From positions 5,518,001 through 5,582,000 of the forward strand of contig CAKKNE010000001.1 of NCBI GenBank assembly GCA_918797485.1: a stretch of DNA of 64,000 bases. The letters run 5' to 3'. Below, piece by piece: positions 1-9,424 of the stretch. A program made the translations under genes and the position numbers. The notes beneath the pieces were generated by a model that was given only the letters and a program-made list of their open reading frames with translations, ran no database searches and was not told the origin of the DNA. Position 1 is the first letter of the stretch, and each line of letters opens with the position of its first letter. This stretch comes from Pelagomonas calceolata (taxonomy: Eukaryota; Sar; Pelagophyceae; Pelagomonadales; Pelagomonadaceae).

Positions 1-2
1 AC

Positions 3-878
3 GCCGAGGTCGTCGTCGCCTCGTGCATCGGTGCCCACTCATTAATCGAGGCGGAAGCGGGGCCGTTTGAGCTGGTTGTATTGGATGAGGCCGCACAAAC
101 GACTGAGCCCGCGTTGTGTTGTGCATTGGCCGCCGCGAAGGCGGAGCAAGTGGTCTTCTTCGGGGACACGCGTCAGCTGCCACCGACCGTCGTGAGCGGT
201 GATCGCGAGCTACGGTATGCGCTCGGCCGCTCGCCGATGGAACGCCTCGAGCGGAGCGGTGTTGAGTTGGAGACGCTTCACGTGCAATACCGCATGCCTC
301 CCGCGCTTGTCGAATTTCCCTCGCGGCACTTCTACCGAGGCGTGGTACAAAGCTCCGACAGCGTTCTGCGACGGGTGGTACCGCGCGGTTTCGTCTGGCC
401 CGTGGGGGGGCTGCCACTGGCATTTTTGGACCTTGACGGAGGAGAGACGAAACACGAGGCCGGATTTTCGAACGCGCCCGAGGCCGAGATCGTTGTGGAA
501 GTCGTGTCTGAGTTTCTCAGAAAAGAAGAGGGGAATATCGTGGTCCTCAGTCCGTACGCAAAGCAGGTTAGTAAGGTGCGTACTGCGTTGAGACGCGCCG
601 GCGTCGAGGGCGTGCGTGTGGGCAGCGTCGACTCCTTTCAAGGCCAGGAGGCGGACATCGTGGTCTTCTCGGCCACGCGCTCGAACCAAGACGGCTCGCT
701 CGGATTCGTGCGCGACGCCCGGCGCCTCAACGTGGCGCTCACGCGCGCCAAGCGAGGGCTCGTAGTCGTGGGAGACGCGGTGACACTGTCGAACTCGCAC
801 CATTGGAGCGCTCTCATCGCATCGTGCAAGAAGAGGGGCTGTGTTGTTGACCTGAGGGCTACTAGTAGTGATGTGTAA
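3..878 (+). CDS. UPF1-like superfamily 1 helicase, C-terminal part (5' truncated by window)
   Basis: The frame is open from base 3, so the gene starts before the window. The visible 291 residues hold the second half of a UPF1/AAA_12-type SF1 RNA/DNA helicase: motif II (VVLDEAAQ, base 76 onward), motif III (GDTRQLPP), the YRMPPALVEFP segment of motif IV, motif V (DSFQGQEADIVVFS) and motif VI (RRLNVALTRAKRGL). These residues couple ATP hydrolysis to nucleic-acid unwinding. The protein ends 20 residues after the VVVGD strand, with no C-terminal extension. The next gene is convergent, 14 bp away. Which SF1B member it is (UPF1, SETX or IGHMBP2-like) cannot be told without the N-terminus. Confidence 0.88.
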   Translation, partial: AEVVVASCIGAHSLIEAEAGPFELVVLDEAAQTTEPALCCALAAAKAEQVVFFGDTRQLPPTVVSGDRELRYALGRSPMERLERSGVELETLHVQYRMPPALVEFPSRHFYRGVVQSSDSVLRRVVPRGFVWPVGGLPLAFLDLDGGETKHEAGFSNAPEAEIVVEVVSEFLRKEEGNIVVLSPYAKQVSKVRTALRRAGVEGVRVGSVDSFQGQEADIVVFSATRSNQDGSLGFVRDARRLNVALTRAKRGLVVVGDAVTLSNSHHWSALIASCKKRGCVVDLRATSSDV

Positions 879-892
879 CATACCCAAGAGTG

Positions 893-2689
893 TTATGACT
901 CCAACGCCTCCACCGCCGCGGCCTTCAGCGCCGACAGGTCCGCGTCGGACAGCGCCTTCGTCGCGTCCACGGACGTCTCCGGCAGCGCCGCAAGCAGCTT
1001 GTCGACCTTGACCGACGCGTCCTCGGCAGAAACGCCGTCGAAGAGGCCCTGCTGCACGGCGACGGCGACGCCGCAGACGCTGGAAAGCGACCGCGGCGGG
1101 TCGTCGGCGCCGACGCGCAGCGCCGCCCGCCACGCCGCGGCGCGCACGAGGGCCTGCTCGTCGGCCGCCTCCTCCTCGTTGACGCGCTCTCGTTCCACGT
1201 TCGTCGCCGCGGCGAGCTCCAACCGTAAACGGTTGCCCACGCCCAGCGTGACGAGCGCCGGCGGCCGCGTGTCCGTGCCGACGTCGGCGCCGACGCCCAC
1301 TCTTTGTAGAGACGCCGACGCGTCGACGTCGCAGACGCCCTTCTCATTCCTCATGACCTCGACGTGCGCGTCGCCAATAGAAGTGAGCATCTCGCAGGCC
1401 TCCGACCGCCGCTTCGTGCCGGGCGCGTCGGGTCTTTTGTTCGTGTTCGGCGCCGCGACGCCGATCTTCCCCAGGATGTCGTCCGTGATGGCGATGCCCC
1501 GCGCGTCGAGGGCCTCCAGGCGGTCCATGATGGACTTGCGCGCGCCCGCCGCCCGGAACTGGTCGAGCGTGTAGGATTCGGTGGACAGAACCTCCTCCTC
1601 CTTCGGGGGCTCGTCCGCCGTCAGCGCGACGACTGTGAGGGACCCGCCGCCCTGCATGTTGCCCGCCCTTTGGAGGACTGCGGAAAAGAACGCTCTACAT
1701 TCCGAGTCGTCCCCCAATCCCACGTTCTCCGCGCCGAACCGCTCCGCCAGGATTGATGTCGACCGCGTCCACAGGTCCACGAGCGGCTCGAAGCCGTCCA
1801 ACACGACCAACGCATCTTTGCCTTGCGCCATGGCCTCGGCGCCGTGCGCCATCGCCGCGTGGGCGCAGAGGACGGCCTCGCATTCCGACGCGAAGGCCGA
1901 CGCCCTTTTCCTAGGTGCCACGATGCCCGTCTCTCCCCAGAACTTCTTCTTCTGGGAGCGCTTATTGCCCGCTTCGTCGAGACCCGCGTAGATCTTGACC
2001 GTGTCGGGGGACTGCGCCGCGACGGCGACGCGTGCCAGTCTCCTTAGGGAAGAGCGGGCCTCGGGCGGGCCCACATACAACACGCTCTGGCCCTTGCCGA
2101 GGGGCGTCATCAGGTCGATGGCCGGGACGCCCACGCTCACGAACTCGTCGATGGGCGCCATCTGGGCCTGCTCCAAACCCTCCTGGAAGATCTTGTAGGA
2201 CGTTCCTGCAACAGCACCTTGGCCGTCGACGGCACAACCGAAGGCGTCGACGACTCGTCCGGCGAGCTTCGTGACGTCCACACTGTTCTCCATCTCGCCG
2301 ACCATGAACGCGTCGGCCTCGCCGCCCGACTCGCCGGATCTCAAGGCCATGCGCCTCAGGGCTAACGTCGCGTCGTCGACGCCCGCGTCGTCGCCATCAT
2401 CATCAAGACACACGACGCAGAGCGGGCTCCGCGTCAGCACGACCGTGCCCCGTCTTCCGTTCCCCAACTCCAAGCGGCTGCCCGCGACCACGTCGGCCCC
2501 GCCGACACCCGCCGTATCCCTTATGACCGCGACGCCCGGCTCCGTCAGCACCACTTCCCCGATCGCGACCCTACTTTCATCGGTTTTTGTTGCTGCTAAC
2601 GAGAACCGCCTCCTCGGCACGGGCCGCACTAATGCTATTGCCGAGCGCGCGAGCGACGCGGCGAGGTAGTAGCGCATGATGCTGCGCAT
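893..2689 (-). CDS. Degenerate F1-ATP synthase alpha/beta-like protein, probably organellar
   Basis: 598 residues starting with a basic, Ser/Arg-rich leader (ATG at 2689, another at 2677) that looks like an organelle-targeting peptide. The body follows the F1 alpha/beta plan: an N-terminal beta-barrel with KLAGRVVDAFGCAVDG (as in alpha GRVVDALG), then APIDEFVSVGVPAIDLMTPLGKGQ, which matches the alpha segment leading into the P-loop. Where alpha has the GDRQTGKT Walker A, this protein has GPPEARSSL, without the Lys and Thr/Ser needed for nucleotide phosphate binding. A Walker-B-like VVLDGFEP remains. It is therefore a noncatalytic paralogue by sequence; its role (assembly factor or structural subunit) is unknown. 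It is convergent with the helicase gene. Confidence 0.7.
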   Translation of the reverse strand: MRSIMRYYLAASLARSAIALVRPVPRRRFSLAATKTDESRVAIGEVVLTEPGVAVIRDTAGVGGADVVAGSRLELGNGRRGTVVLTRSPLCVVCLDDDGDDAGVDDATLALRRMALRSGESGGEADAFMVGEMENSVDVTKLAGRVVDAFGCAVDGQGAVAGTSYKIFQEGLEQAQMAPIDEFVSVGVPAIDLMTPLGKGQSVLYVGPPEARSSLRRLARVAVAAQSPDTVKIYAGLDEAGNKRSQKKKFWGETGIVAPRKRASAFASECEAVLCAHAAMAHGAEAMAQGKDALVVLDGFEPLVDLWTRSTSILAERFGAENVGLGDDSECRAFFSAVLQRAGNMQGGGSLTVVALTADEPPKEEEVLSTESYTLDQFRAAGARKSIMDRLEALDARGIAITDDILGKIGVAAPNTNKRPDAPGTKRRSEACEMLTSIGDAHVEVMRNEKGVCDVDASASLQRVGVGADVGTDTRPPALVTLGVGNRLRLELAAATNVERERVNEEEAADEQALVRAAAWRAALRVGADDPPRSLSSVCGVAVAVQQGLFDGVSAEDASVKVDKLLAALPETSVDATKALSDADLSALKAAAVEALES

Positions 2690-4200
2690 CGGTGTCTAGC
2701 TGTTGGATGCGTCACCTCTGTTGCACGCGTCACCTCCCGTCACCTCCTCAGCGATGCAGGTTAATGCTGCGAGCAAGCGATGCGACCTCAGCTGTATCAG
2801 CAGCGGTGTCAACTGCAGCGATGCCACACTACACAGCGATGAAATCGGCGTGTAACACTAGTGTGTATATACATTAGCCATGGATCCTAAAACAACGGGT
2901 TCCTTACACCAGCGATTGACGACGCCATCTACCGTCCAAATGGTACATCATATCAACTCCAGCCCAGTTTTCATCCACAATCGACGGAACCGCGGCCGAC
3001 GGCCCGCGCCCGGAGGGCGGGAGAAGAGTTCTACTAGACAACTCCCGAGTTTATGTTCGTTTTTATCCGTTTGTTGGTGGTAGAGTCCATACAGACCGCC
3101 TGAACACGTACTCATCTATTTTAGATGCTCCGTTAGAGCCGCCGGAATCGACGATTCGGCAGCCTCACGTTTGTACAAAGATGATCCACAAACCTGAACC
3201 CGCGACTATCAGCGACGCCACTATCCAGATGGACCATAACGCCGTTGTTCTATTCACGATCGACCGACTTGCCCGTTCTCCGCGGACGACGGTACGTACG
3301 CGGGGCACCGGAAAGGCCCCAGACCGGTGAGTTATAAAATAAATTTGCGTTTCAGGCGCTTCGGTTACGGGACGGGCCAGATAACCGGCCTGACTGCCTA
3401 CTACATTGCTCCGAGACCCCAAGATGCTCGGCGCGGGTCGACGGACTCGCGACCACAGGATCTTGTGAAATCGGGGCACCAGACCCGGACCTGCGACCAT
3501 CAGCCCGTGTACCTTCACCATGGACCATAACGCGATCATTTGTTTCATTATCGACGGACTTACGCGAGGTCCAGATAAAGATGTTCACGTCCCGAGCGTG
3601 GGCAGCCAAAAGTACCCTTCTTATAATGTAGATGTCATATACTTGTAATTGACTATTGTTGGGGTAGTATGGGGTCCGACGAGACCGCTAATACGATTCC
3701 TGGGGGGTCTCGAGTAATTGACGTTTTGACGGGGGACGGGGCGCCATCGGGTCCAAATTGCACACTTTTTTCGGGGGCAGATCGGCTTCTGGAGGTCTCT
3801 CGGAGTAGGTCTGGTTGTGGGTAAGCGCCTGCACCGCATACGCCGTCGATGCGGCAGTCTAGTGCTCTCAGAGAGCCCTGGAAGCGAGTCCTCGGCAAAA
3901 CCTGCTATTGCTCTGTGGGCTGCTGAGAGAAATCGGCCAAAAATGCTTGAAGCGGCGGCGTATGCGTGGTAGGCGTTTGCACGTGTATAGTACCGACCCT
4001 AGGCGACCCCATGGAGACCTCTTTGGCCGGGATTGACAGGTTTTAGCTGGTGCGGCCGCCATATAGACCGTAGGGCGCCCTCGGCCGCGAATTAAAAAAT
4101 TTAGTTTTTCGGCCCCCCGTACGTGTCCCATTGATCTCTTTGGACCATTAGCGAACGGAACGGTACTCAAACGACTGCATGCCGCGTTTTGGTTTTGCTT
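2690..4200. other. 1.5 kb gene-free region with diverged repeats
   Basis: No open frame here looks like a protein. The stretch is poorer in G+C than its flanks and contains a diverged direct repeat about 292 bp apart (3189–3275 and 3481–3565, both around the words GACCATAACGC and ATCGACGGAC/ATCGACCGAC). A third, weaker echo lies near 2973. A short A/T hairpin lies near 4095–4111. It may be decayed mobile DNA or a long 5' region; nothing more can be supported. Confidence 0.6.
3189..3565. repeat. Diverged direct repeat pair (~85 bp copies, ~292 bp apart)
   Basis: Copy 1 (3189–3275) and copy 2 (3481–3565) share CTGCGACCATCAGC-like and GGACCATAACGC blocks and end in similar CGACGGACTT/CGACCGACTT words, with an estimated 70% identity by eye. 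The copies are in the same orientation. No terminal repeats or coding frame were found that would name an element. Confidence 0.5.
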
Positions 4201-4225
4201 GCTAGTGTCTTACAAGGCCGCTAGC
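4201..4225 (+). promoter_or_regulatory. GCTAG inverted-repeat promoter element, copy 1
   Basis: GCTAGTGTCTTAC, a 5-bp variable middle, then CGCTAGC; the ends form a GCTAG/CTAGC inverted repeat. It lies 155 bp upstream of the TPR/LRR gene start. It is one of 16 copies in this window, all in gaps holding at least one gene 5' end. Confidence 0.6.
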
Positions 4226-4379
4226 TTAGGCGCGCGCGCAGCCGCAGAGGCCTGGAGGCGCAAAGCCGTGCAAACGGGGCACACTAAGCAGTGGCAGCTC
4301 TTGGTTAACGCCAGGGCTAACGACAGAGCTCGCCTGCCCAGCGTCAGGCGCCCAGGAGCAGCTGTACCGCAGCAGCGCC

Positions 4380-7300
4380 ATGGCGAACCCGACGCCCGCC
4401 CAGCTCGAAGCAAGGCTGAAATACTTCGTGCCCAGACTCAACGCCAGCGTCGCGCGATTAGAAAAGCACGCGGCGGCGCTCGCGGCCGCGACGGTCCGGC
4501 CGCTGCCCAAAAAACGCTGGTTCGCCGCGTTACTAAGAGCGCGCGACGCCCTGGAATACCACGCGAACGGCGATCTAAGGGGTTTGGTTGTGGACGCGAG
4601 CCGCTTCCCCTACGCGCGGAAACGGTTGGTCGTGGCCCGCTACTACAAGGAGGGGAAAAGGTACAGCGGCGAGGCCGAGGACGACGCGAACGAGGCCCAG
4701 CGGAGGTTAGATGAGGTAGACAGCGAGCGGGGCGAACGCTTCGCATTGCAGCTCGACGCCATCGAACAAAGAAAGACGTCCTGCGCGGACGCTCTCAAAA
4801 GATCGACAACTGAAGCGCTGGAGATCTTGGGAAGGGACAGCGCTCTATCTCTAGAATACCCGCGCGAGGAATTGAGGCACGGCTCTACCAAACTGAAACG
4901 CGGCGACGACCTGACGGGCCCCGAGGAGTTTTCCCAACCTCCAGTCAAGCGAGGAAATTCCTCGACCGCCCCCGTCAAGCGAGGTCGCCTGCGGCGGAAC
5001 GTCGCCGCGAGCGACTCGAGTGACGACGAGGAGGGCATCGACGCCGTCAAACGAAAAACGGGCCACGACCCCGATCAATTAGCCAAGGGCTCGGAGGAGA
5101 TGTTCGCGGAGCATACCGAGGGCGAGGTTGTTAACGACGAGAGTAGTAAGGAAGTTGTGGACCTATCAAAGCTCGAGGAGAACGAGGACTGGGAGGCGCT
5201 CGTGAAGGCGGCGCGAAAGCAATTGAGTGATGACCCGATCAATTGCGGACGAGCGTTGGGACGGGCCCTGTCGAACTTAGAACGGGACGAGGAGGCGTTG
5301 GCGGCCTTCTCCAGTGCCTTCGAGGCGGCTCGAGATTATCCTGACGATATCGAGCGAGTGCACATCGACCGCGGCCGGCACTGGCTAGATCGAGCAATTG
5401 CGGAAGAAGACCAACTAAAACAGAAGCACCTGGCGAATGAAGCATTGGGCGACTTTGAAAGGGCCGCGACGCTCGGCGCGCTCCATATGAACGAAGGCGG
5501 CGAGTGGCCGGACGCGTTTGCAAGGGCTAGGTACAACGCGGGCTTGGCGTTCGAGCTGGCGGGGAACAAGGAGGATGCGGCGTGCTCATTTGAGACGGCA
5601 GCCCAGGGTTTCCTGCGATTGCTGGACGAAGAAAGGACCGACGCTGATCTGCTGAAGGAGATGCGGGGGCGGGCATTGGTCTACGCCGGCCTTTGTAGGA
5701 TGGAGAAGCATGCGAACGTAGCTGCGGTCCTGTATGAACGAGCGGTCCTATGTCTGAACGACGTCGCGGCGAAGTGCCCGGGCGTTTTATTGGATGCTCT
5801 ACGCGGTTGCGTTTTTGCGAGGAGGCAGTCGGGTGATACTGAGGGAGCGAAGGCCGCTTCCCGCAATTACGCGGCGGCGGGCGGCGACTTGGATGATATC
5901 GATGAAGAGAGCGATGACGATTCTGTGGTTGATTTGACCGAATTCGAGGTCAAGGCGGAAAGCTTGGAGAGTATTGACGACGACGATTTGTATAACGAGA
6001 TGTCGCAAGAAGAACCCCTGGAATGTTTGAGTGGTGGGTTTGCGCTGAAGGGCCCTTTACAATATGATGAGCGGGAGCCGGAGGCGCCGGGCGACGCGAT
6101 TCGGCGGCGCTTCGTGCACCTGGCCATCCCGACGGGCGTCTCGGTGGTGCGCGGCGACGGGCGGCCGGCGAAGCGGCGGCGCGGGGCTGGTCGTGGTGGT
6201 GGGGGCGGCCTCGGAGGCGCTCCTGCTGGCGGCGGTACAGGGGGCCCCGGCCGCGGTGCCGGGGGCGGCCGCGGCGGCATTGGCGGGGCTGGCGCCAAGC
6301 GGGCAGGCGGCACGGGCGGGCCCGGCGCCAAGCGGCTTCGAGGCGACAACTACGGCTTTGCGCAGCGGCGGCCGTCCGCGGCGCCGACGAAGGGGCGCCG
6401 CCGGCGGCCGGGCGCCGCGCCGCCGCGAAAACGCCCGGCCGCGGCGGCGCCGCGTACTGGCCGCGGTACTGGCGGTACCGGCGCCGGCCGCGGGCCGCCC
6501 GTGCCCGCGGCCCGCGCGGCGCCGCGGACGGACGCCGACGACGAGGCCGAGTTCGAGTTTAGGGAAAGTCCGCCGCCACCGCCGGCGCCGCCGCCCGCCG
6601 CGCCGTCGTCGTCGTCGGACGACGAATCGAGCAGCGACGACAAGCCACTAGAGGAGCTCCGGCCGCGCGCCGCGCCGCGCCGAGCGCCGCGCGCCGCGTC
6701 GCCCCGCGGCGTCGACACGATCGACACGCTCGCGGCCCAGCTGGGCCTCCTCTCCCATCAAGAGAGAACGGAAAACGGGACGCTGACGCTCGGCGGCGCC
6801 GACGCGCGGGCCGTGGCGACCGCGGCGCGGCGTTGTACATCAACGGCACTGGCGCTGCGCTTCTGCCGGGGCGGCGCGGCGCTCGCGGCGGCCGCGGCCA
6901 AGGCATCAAGATTAACGTCGCTGTCGCTCATGGGCTGCGGGCTCGCGCTCGACGAGCTGGCGCCGCTCGAGGGGCGGCTACCCCACCTGACGCGCGTGGA
7001 CCTGAGCGCGAACCTGCTGGGGCGGCGGTCCCCATCGGCGCAGGCGCGGAGCGCGGGCGCGCGCGCACTTGAAGATCTGGCCTTCCGCTGCGACGCCGTC
7101 GACATGGCGCAGGTGTGCGTTGAGCCCCAGAGCCGCGCCTATCCTTTTGATGGAGGCGACGCCGTCGCCGCGGCCCTGGCGCGGGGCCTCCGGAAGCGGA
7201 ACGCGCCGCCCTCGCGAATTATGATACAGGACAACGCATTCACGGCGGGCGCCTGGCGCGAGGTCCTGTCCGCGCTGGCGCTGCGGCCGCCGTCTGATAC

Positions 7301-7847
7301 CCTGGACGTGTCGCGGCCGGCCGTGCTCGGTTCCGCGTCCGAGGCGACGTGGGCGCGCGACCTCTCGGGCGCGGTCCGGAGCGCCTCCACCATTATACTG
7401 GACGACGCCGACGTGCTGGCGCTGCACGCCGGCCGGCCCGCCGCGCGCGGCGTGATCGAGATGCTCTCCGTCACGGGGCGGACGGCGGCGACGGAGCTCG
7501 CGACGGTGCTGGCTGGGCGCGTGGTCTCGGCCGAGATCGAGCGCGTCGCGCCGCACGCGATCCTCACGGAATTGGAGCGCTCCGACGTGTTGAAGCACCT
7601 GTCCGCGCGGGGCTGTCGCCTCGACGCGCGGCGCGTCGCGGCGCTGCTCTGCGCGCCGGCGCTCGAGTTGCTCGACGCGGCGGGCAACGACGCGGCTGGT
7701 GACGCTACGATCGACCTCGGCGCCTGCCTCAGGAACCCGCGCCTGCGGCGCGTCGACTTGTCGGGGAACGGCTTCGATGATGGACAGCGCGCACGGCTCG
7801 CGGCGGCGTTCGGCTGTGCCCCGGGCAGAGTTTTGTTATTGTCCTAA
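4380..7847 (+). CDS. Large TPR–acidic/Gly-Arg-rich linker–LRR protein (possibly TONSOKU-like)
   Basis: 1155 residues from ATG 4380. Residues 1–130 are helical and basic. Residues about 270–500 contain TPR-like helical pairs (ALGRALSNLERDEEALAAF, ARYNAGLAFELAGNKEDAACSF). An acidic patch follows (EESDDDSVVDLTEFEVKAES), then about 200 residues of low-complexity Gly/Arg/Pro/Ala. The C-terminus from about residue 830 has leucine-rich repeats (LTSLSLMGCGLALDELAPL, HLTRVDLSANLLG, RLRRVDLSGNGF). TPR followed by an acidic region and C-terminal LRRs is the plan of TONSOKU/TONSL replication-repair scaffolds, but the ankyrin block is not seen, so that name is only a suggestion. The Gly/Arg-rich linker suggests nucleic-acid binding. 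Confidence 0.65.
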   Translation: MANPTPAQLEARLKYFVPRLNASVARLEKHAAALAAATVRPLPKKRWFAALLRARDALEYHANGDLRGLVVDASRFPYARKRLVVARYYKEGKRYSGEAEDDANEAQRRLDEVDSERGERFALQLDAIEQRKTSCADALKRSTTEALEILGRDSALSLEYPREELRHGSTKLKRGDDLTGPEEFSQPPVKRGNSSTAPVKRGRLRRNVAASDSSDDEEGIDAVKRKTGHDPDQLAKGSEEMFAEHTEGEVVNDESSKEVVDLSKLEENEDWEALVKAARKQLSDDPINCGRALGRALSNLERDEEALAAFSSAFEAARDYPDDIERVHIDRGRHWLDRAIAEEDQLKQKHLANEALGDFERAATLGALHMNEGGEWPDAFARARYNAGLAFELAGNKEDAACSFETAAQGFLRLLDEERTDADLLKEMRGRALVYAGLCRMEKHANVAAVLYERAVLCLNDVAAKCPGVLLDALRGCVFARRQSGDTEGAKAASRNYAAAGGDLDDIDEESDDDSVVDLTEFEVKAESLESIDDDDLYNEMSQEEPLECLSGGFALKGPLQYDEREPEAPGDAIRRRFVHLAIPTGVSVVRGDGRPAKRRRGAGRGGGGGLGGAPAGGGTGGPGRGAGGGRGGIGGAGAKRAGGTGGPGAKRLRGDNYGFAQRRPSAAPTKGRRRRPGAAPPRKRPAAAAPRTGRGTGGTGAGRGPPVPAARAAPRTDADDEAEFEFRESPPPPPAPPPAAPSSSSDDESSSDDKPLEELRPRAAPRRAPRAASPRGVDTIDTLAAQLGLLSHQERTENGTLTLGGADARAVATAARRCTSTALALRFCRGGAALAAAAAKASRLTSLSLMGCGLALDELAPLEGRLPHLTRVDLSANLLGRRSPSAQARSAGARALEDLAFRCDAVDMAQVCVEPQSRAYPFDGGDAVAAALARGLRKRNAPPSRIMIQDNAFTAGAWREVLSALALRPPSDTLDVSRPAVLGSASEATWARDLSGAVRSASTIILDDADVLALHAGRPAARGVIEMLSVTGRTAATELATVLAGRVVSAEIERVAPHAILTELERSDVLKHLSARGCRLDARRVAALLCAPALELLDAAGNDAAGDATIDLGACLRNPRLRRVDLSGNGFDDGQRARLAAAFGCAPGRVLLLS

Positions 7848-7850
7848 TTA

Positions 7851-8945
7851 CTAGCTACTCGGTAAGTCCTCCAAGAAGCCCTCGAGCGCCCCGACCAGCA
7901 TGTCCTGCCGCGGCGTGGACATCTCCATGGAATTGTGCCCCTGGGCCATGCCGCGGGCGAGGGCACCTAGCTTCGCGTCGGCGGCGCATTTTACCGGGTG
8001 GTAGAGTTTCTTGCCTGCCACAAGCTTGCCGCCAAGCGTCGCGGCAAAGTCGAGAGTATACTCGGTGTCCTTCGGCCGTCGGCGCCAGCCCTTCTCGTTC
8101 GCCATCGACGCGGGCACGCGCTCGCCTGTGTAGAAATCAAATGGTCACAGCGCGTCTCCGCCACGGCTGAATCATGGCCTCCATGCCATCGACGGATTTC
8201 CACACAGGCGCTCGCCACCGAAGCCTAGCGTTCCGATGGCCGATTCTGGCAAATCGGCCCACTTGCAATCCGAGTCCCCGAGGGAATAGCAGAATTGTGC
8301 AGTCAGAGCCTCGTGGTAGCCCTCGGCCGCGTTCGCGTCGAAGGCCTCTGCCAGCCTCTTCGCGAATCGCCGTGTCATTCGCAATACGGACCAGGCCGTG
8401 CGTGTCACAAGCCCGCTCGTGCACTTTTTGGAGCCGATGCGACATTTCAGGCGCCGTTGTTTCACCATTCCGGGAGATGGGTTCCACGTTCCGTTGACAA
8501 TTGAGAAGCGGGCCACTAGGTCTGCCCCGGGCGGTGCCGACGCAAAGAGGTCGCGCCAGCGGCCCGTGAAGAACACATCTTCCTCAATGTGCCAGGCGGC
8601 CACATATTTGCTATCCGCCAGCCACCGGACGAAGGCCGGCTTGGACACGCCAGACCGCTGGCCGGCAAACGACCGCCACGGACTGGTATGATAGCCGAAA
8701 TACGTGAAGTTTTGCTGCTGCACGACGCCGTAGGTCTGCGTCGCGCTCGCGACCCAGGATTCGTTCGAGAGCGCGTAGACGGGACGGCCGCTCAAACGGC
8801 CGCCGCCGCTGGAGTCGACGATCGCTTCGAGGCGTTGGCGCACGCATTGCCGCTCGGCTTCTGTGCGGTTCTTCGGCCCGACGGGCACCACGACAGCCTC
8901 TCGCTGGCCGCGGACCGATGCGGCGGCGAGCAGGAGGATATACAT
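7851..8945 (-). CDS. Secreted glycosyltransferase-like protein, split by an introner
   Basis: Two exons, join(7851..8125, 8204..8945) on the minus strand, give 338 residues. Exon 1 begins with a signal peptide (MYILLLAAASVRGQ) and continues with YVAAWHIEEDVFFTGRW, a DxD-like acidic centre seen in algal nucleotide-sugar transferase-like proteins, then NGTWNPSPG and CRIGSKKCTSG. Exon 2 supplies VPASMANEKGWRR to the stop at 7851. Either exon alone runs into a premature end; removing the 78-nt intron 8126–8203 (GTGGAA...CACAG on the minus strand) joins them in frame. Likely lumenal or Golgi. The donor sugar is unknown and the family call is by motif only. Confidence 0.6.
8126..8207 (-). mobile_element. 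Introner (transposon-like intron) with perfect 8-bp target duplication
   Basis: An 82-bp element bounded by terminal inverted repeats CTGTGTAGAAATC (8126–8138) and GATTTCCACACAG (8195–8207), flanked on both sides by GCGCTCGC (8118–8125 and 8208–8215). On the gene strand it supplies a GT donor and the CACAG acceptor, so it behaves as the intron of the glycosyltransferase-like gene. Inside is the family core CATGCCATCGACGG. The intact target duplication suggests a recent insertion; with the predicted splice sites it would add four residues. Confidence 0.85.
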
Positions 8946-8947
8946 GC

Positions 8948-9142
8948 TCAGAGGCCGAGGAAGTACTGCGCTAACGGGTAGAGGACGAAGACGACCGCGA
9001 CGATGGCGAAGAGGATGCCGTGGACGTCGATGTTCGGGAGTTTTGACGGCTGATAGCGAGCCGGTCGCTCTCTTTTCGCGTCACTGAGCCGGTCTCCATA
9101 ATTGCCCTTTTCAATACCAACAGGATTCTTGCCTCGGCCCAT
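8948..9142 (-). CDS. Small tail-anchored membrane protein, 64 aa
   Basis: A 64-residue frame from ATG 9142, 2 bp upstream of the preceding gene's start region on the same strand. The first 40 residues are polar and basic (MGRGKNPVGIEKGNYGDRLS); residues about 42–63 form one hydrophobic helix (VHGILFAIVAVVFVLYPLAQ), so the protein is probably C-terminally anchored with a cytosolic N-terminus. It shares a promoter gap with Z-ISO, holding a GCTAG element at 9302. No family is recognised. The clean polar-then-hydrophobic plan and sensible start favour a real gene. Confidence 0.55.
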   Translation of the reverse strand: MGRGKNPVGIEKGNYGDRLSDAKRERPARYQPSKLPNIDVHGILFAIVAVVFVLYPLAQYFLGL

Positions 9143-9301
9143 TTGTGAGTCGGGCCAGCTGGTTAGGACTTGTCAGGCACTTGCTGAGGTCAAGAATTAC
9201 GCTTGACCGCTTTAGAAACGAAAGGACGACGCCAGAGGACAGTCGAGCACGCGTGTATCTCGCGTCGTCAGGAGCGGGGCGTCTCTGCGAATAAGCACTA
9301 A

Positions 9302-9324
9302 GCTAGCGGTGGTAAGACACTAGC
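9302..9324 (-). promoter_or_regulatory. GCTAG inverted-repeat promoter element, copy 2
   Basis: Reverse orientation: GCTAGCGGTGGTAAGACACTAGC when split as GCTAGCGGTGG and TAAGACACTAGC. It lies between the divergent starts of the 64-aa membrane protein (9142) and Z-ISO (9425), about 100 bp before the latter. Confidence 0.6.
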
Positions 9325-9424
9325 CTATTGCTTGAAGGTCGCATTGCTCGTCAGACGCTTCTGCTCGGGCTGAGCAAATAAGCTCGTTCCAGCAGTACTT
9401 TGCCCCACCGCTGCGTGAGCAGCC

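Noticed and set aside
210-1133. Minus-strand 307-codon frame antisense to the helicase
   Set aside because: Arg-rich antisense frame over clear helicase motifs; no family features.
7851-8945. Frameshifted pseudogene at the glycosyltransferase-like locus
   Set aside because: The break coincides with an element having inverted ends, an 8-bp duplication and splice sites, and joins in frame, so an intron explains it better.
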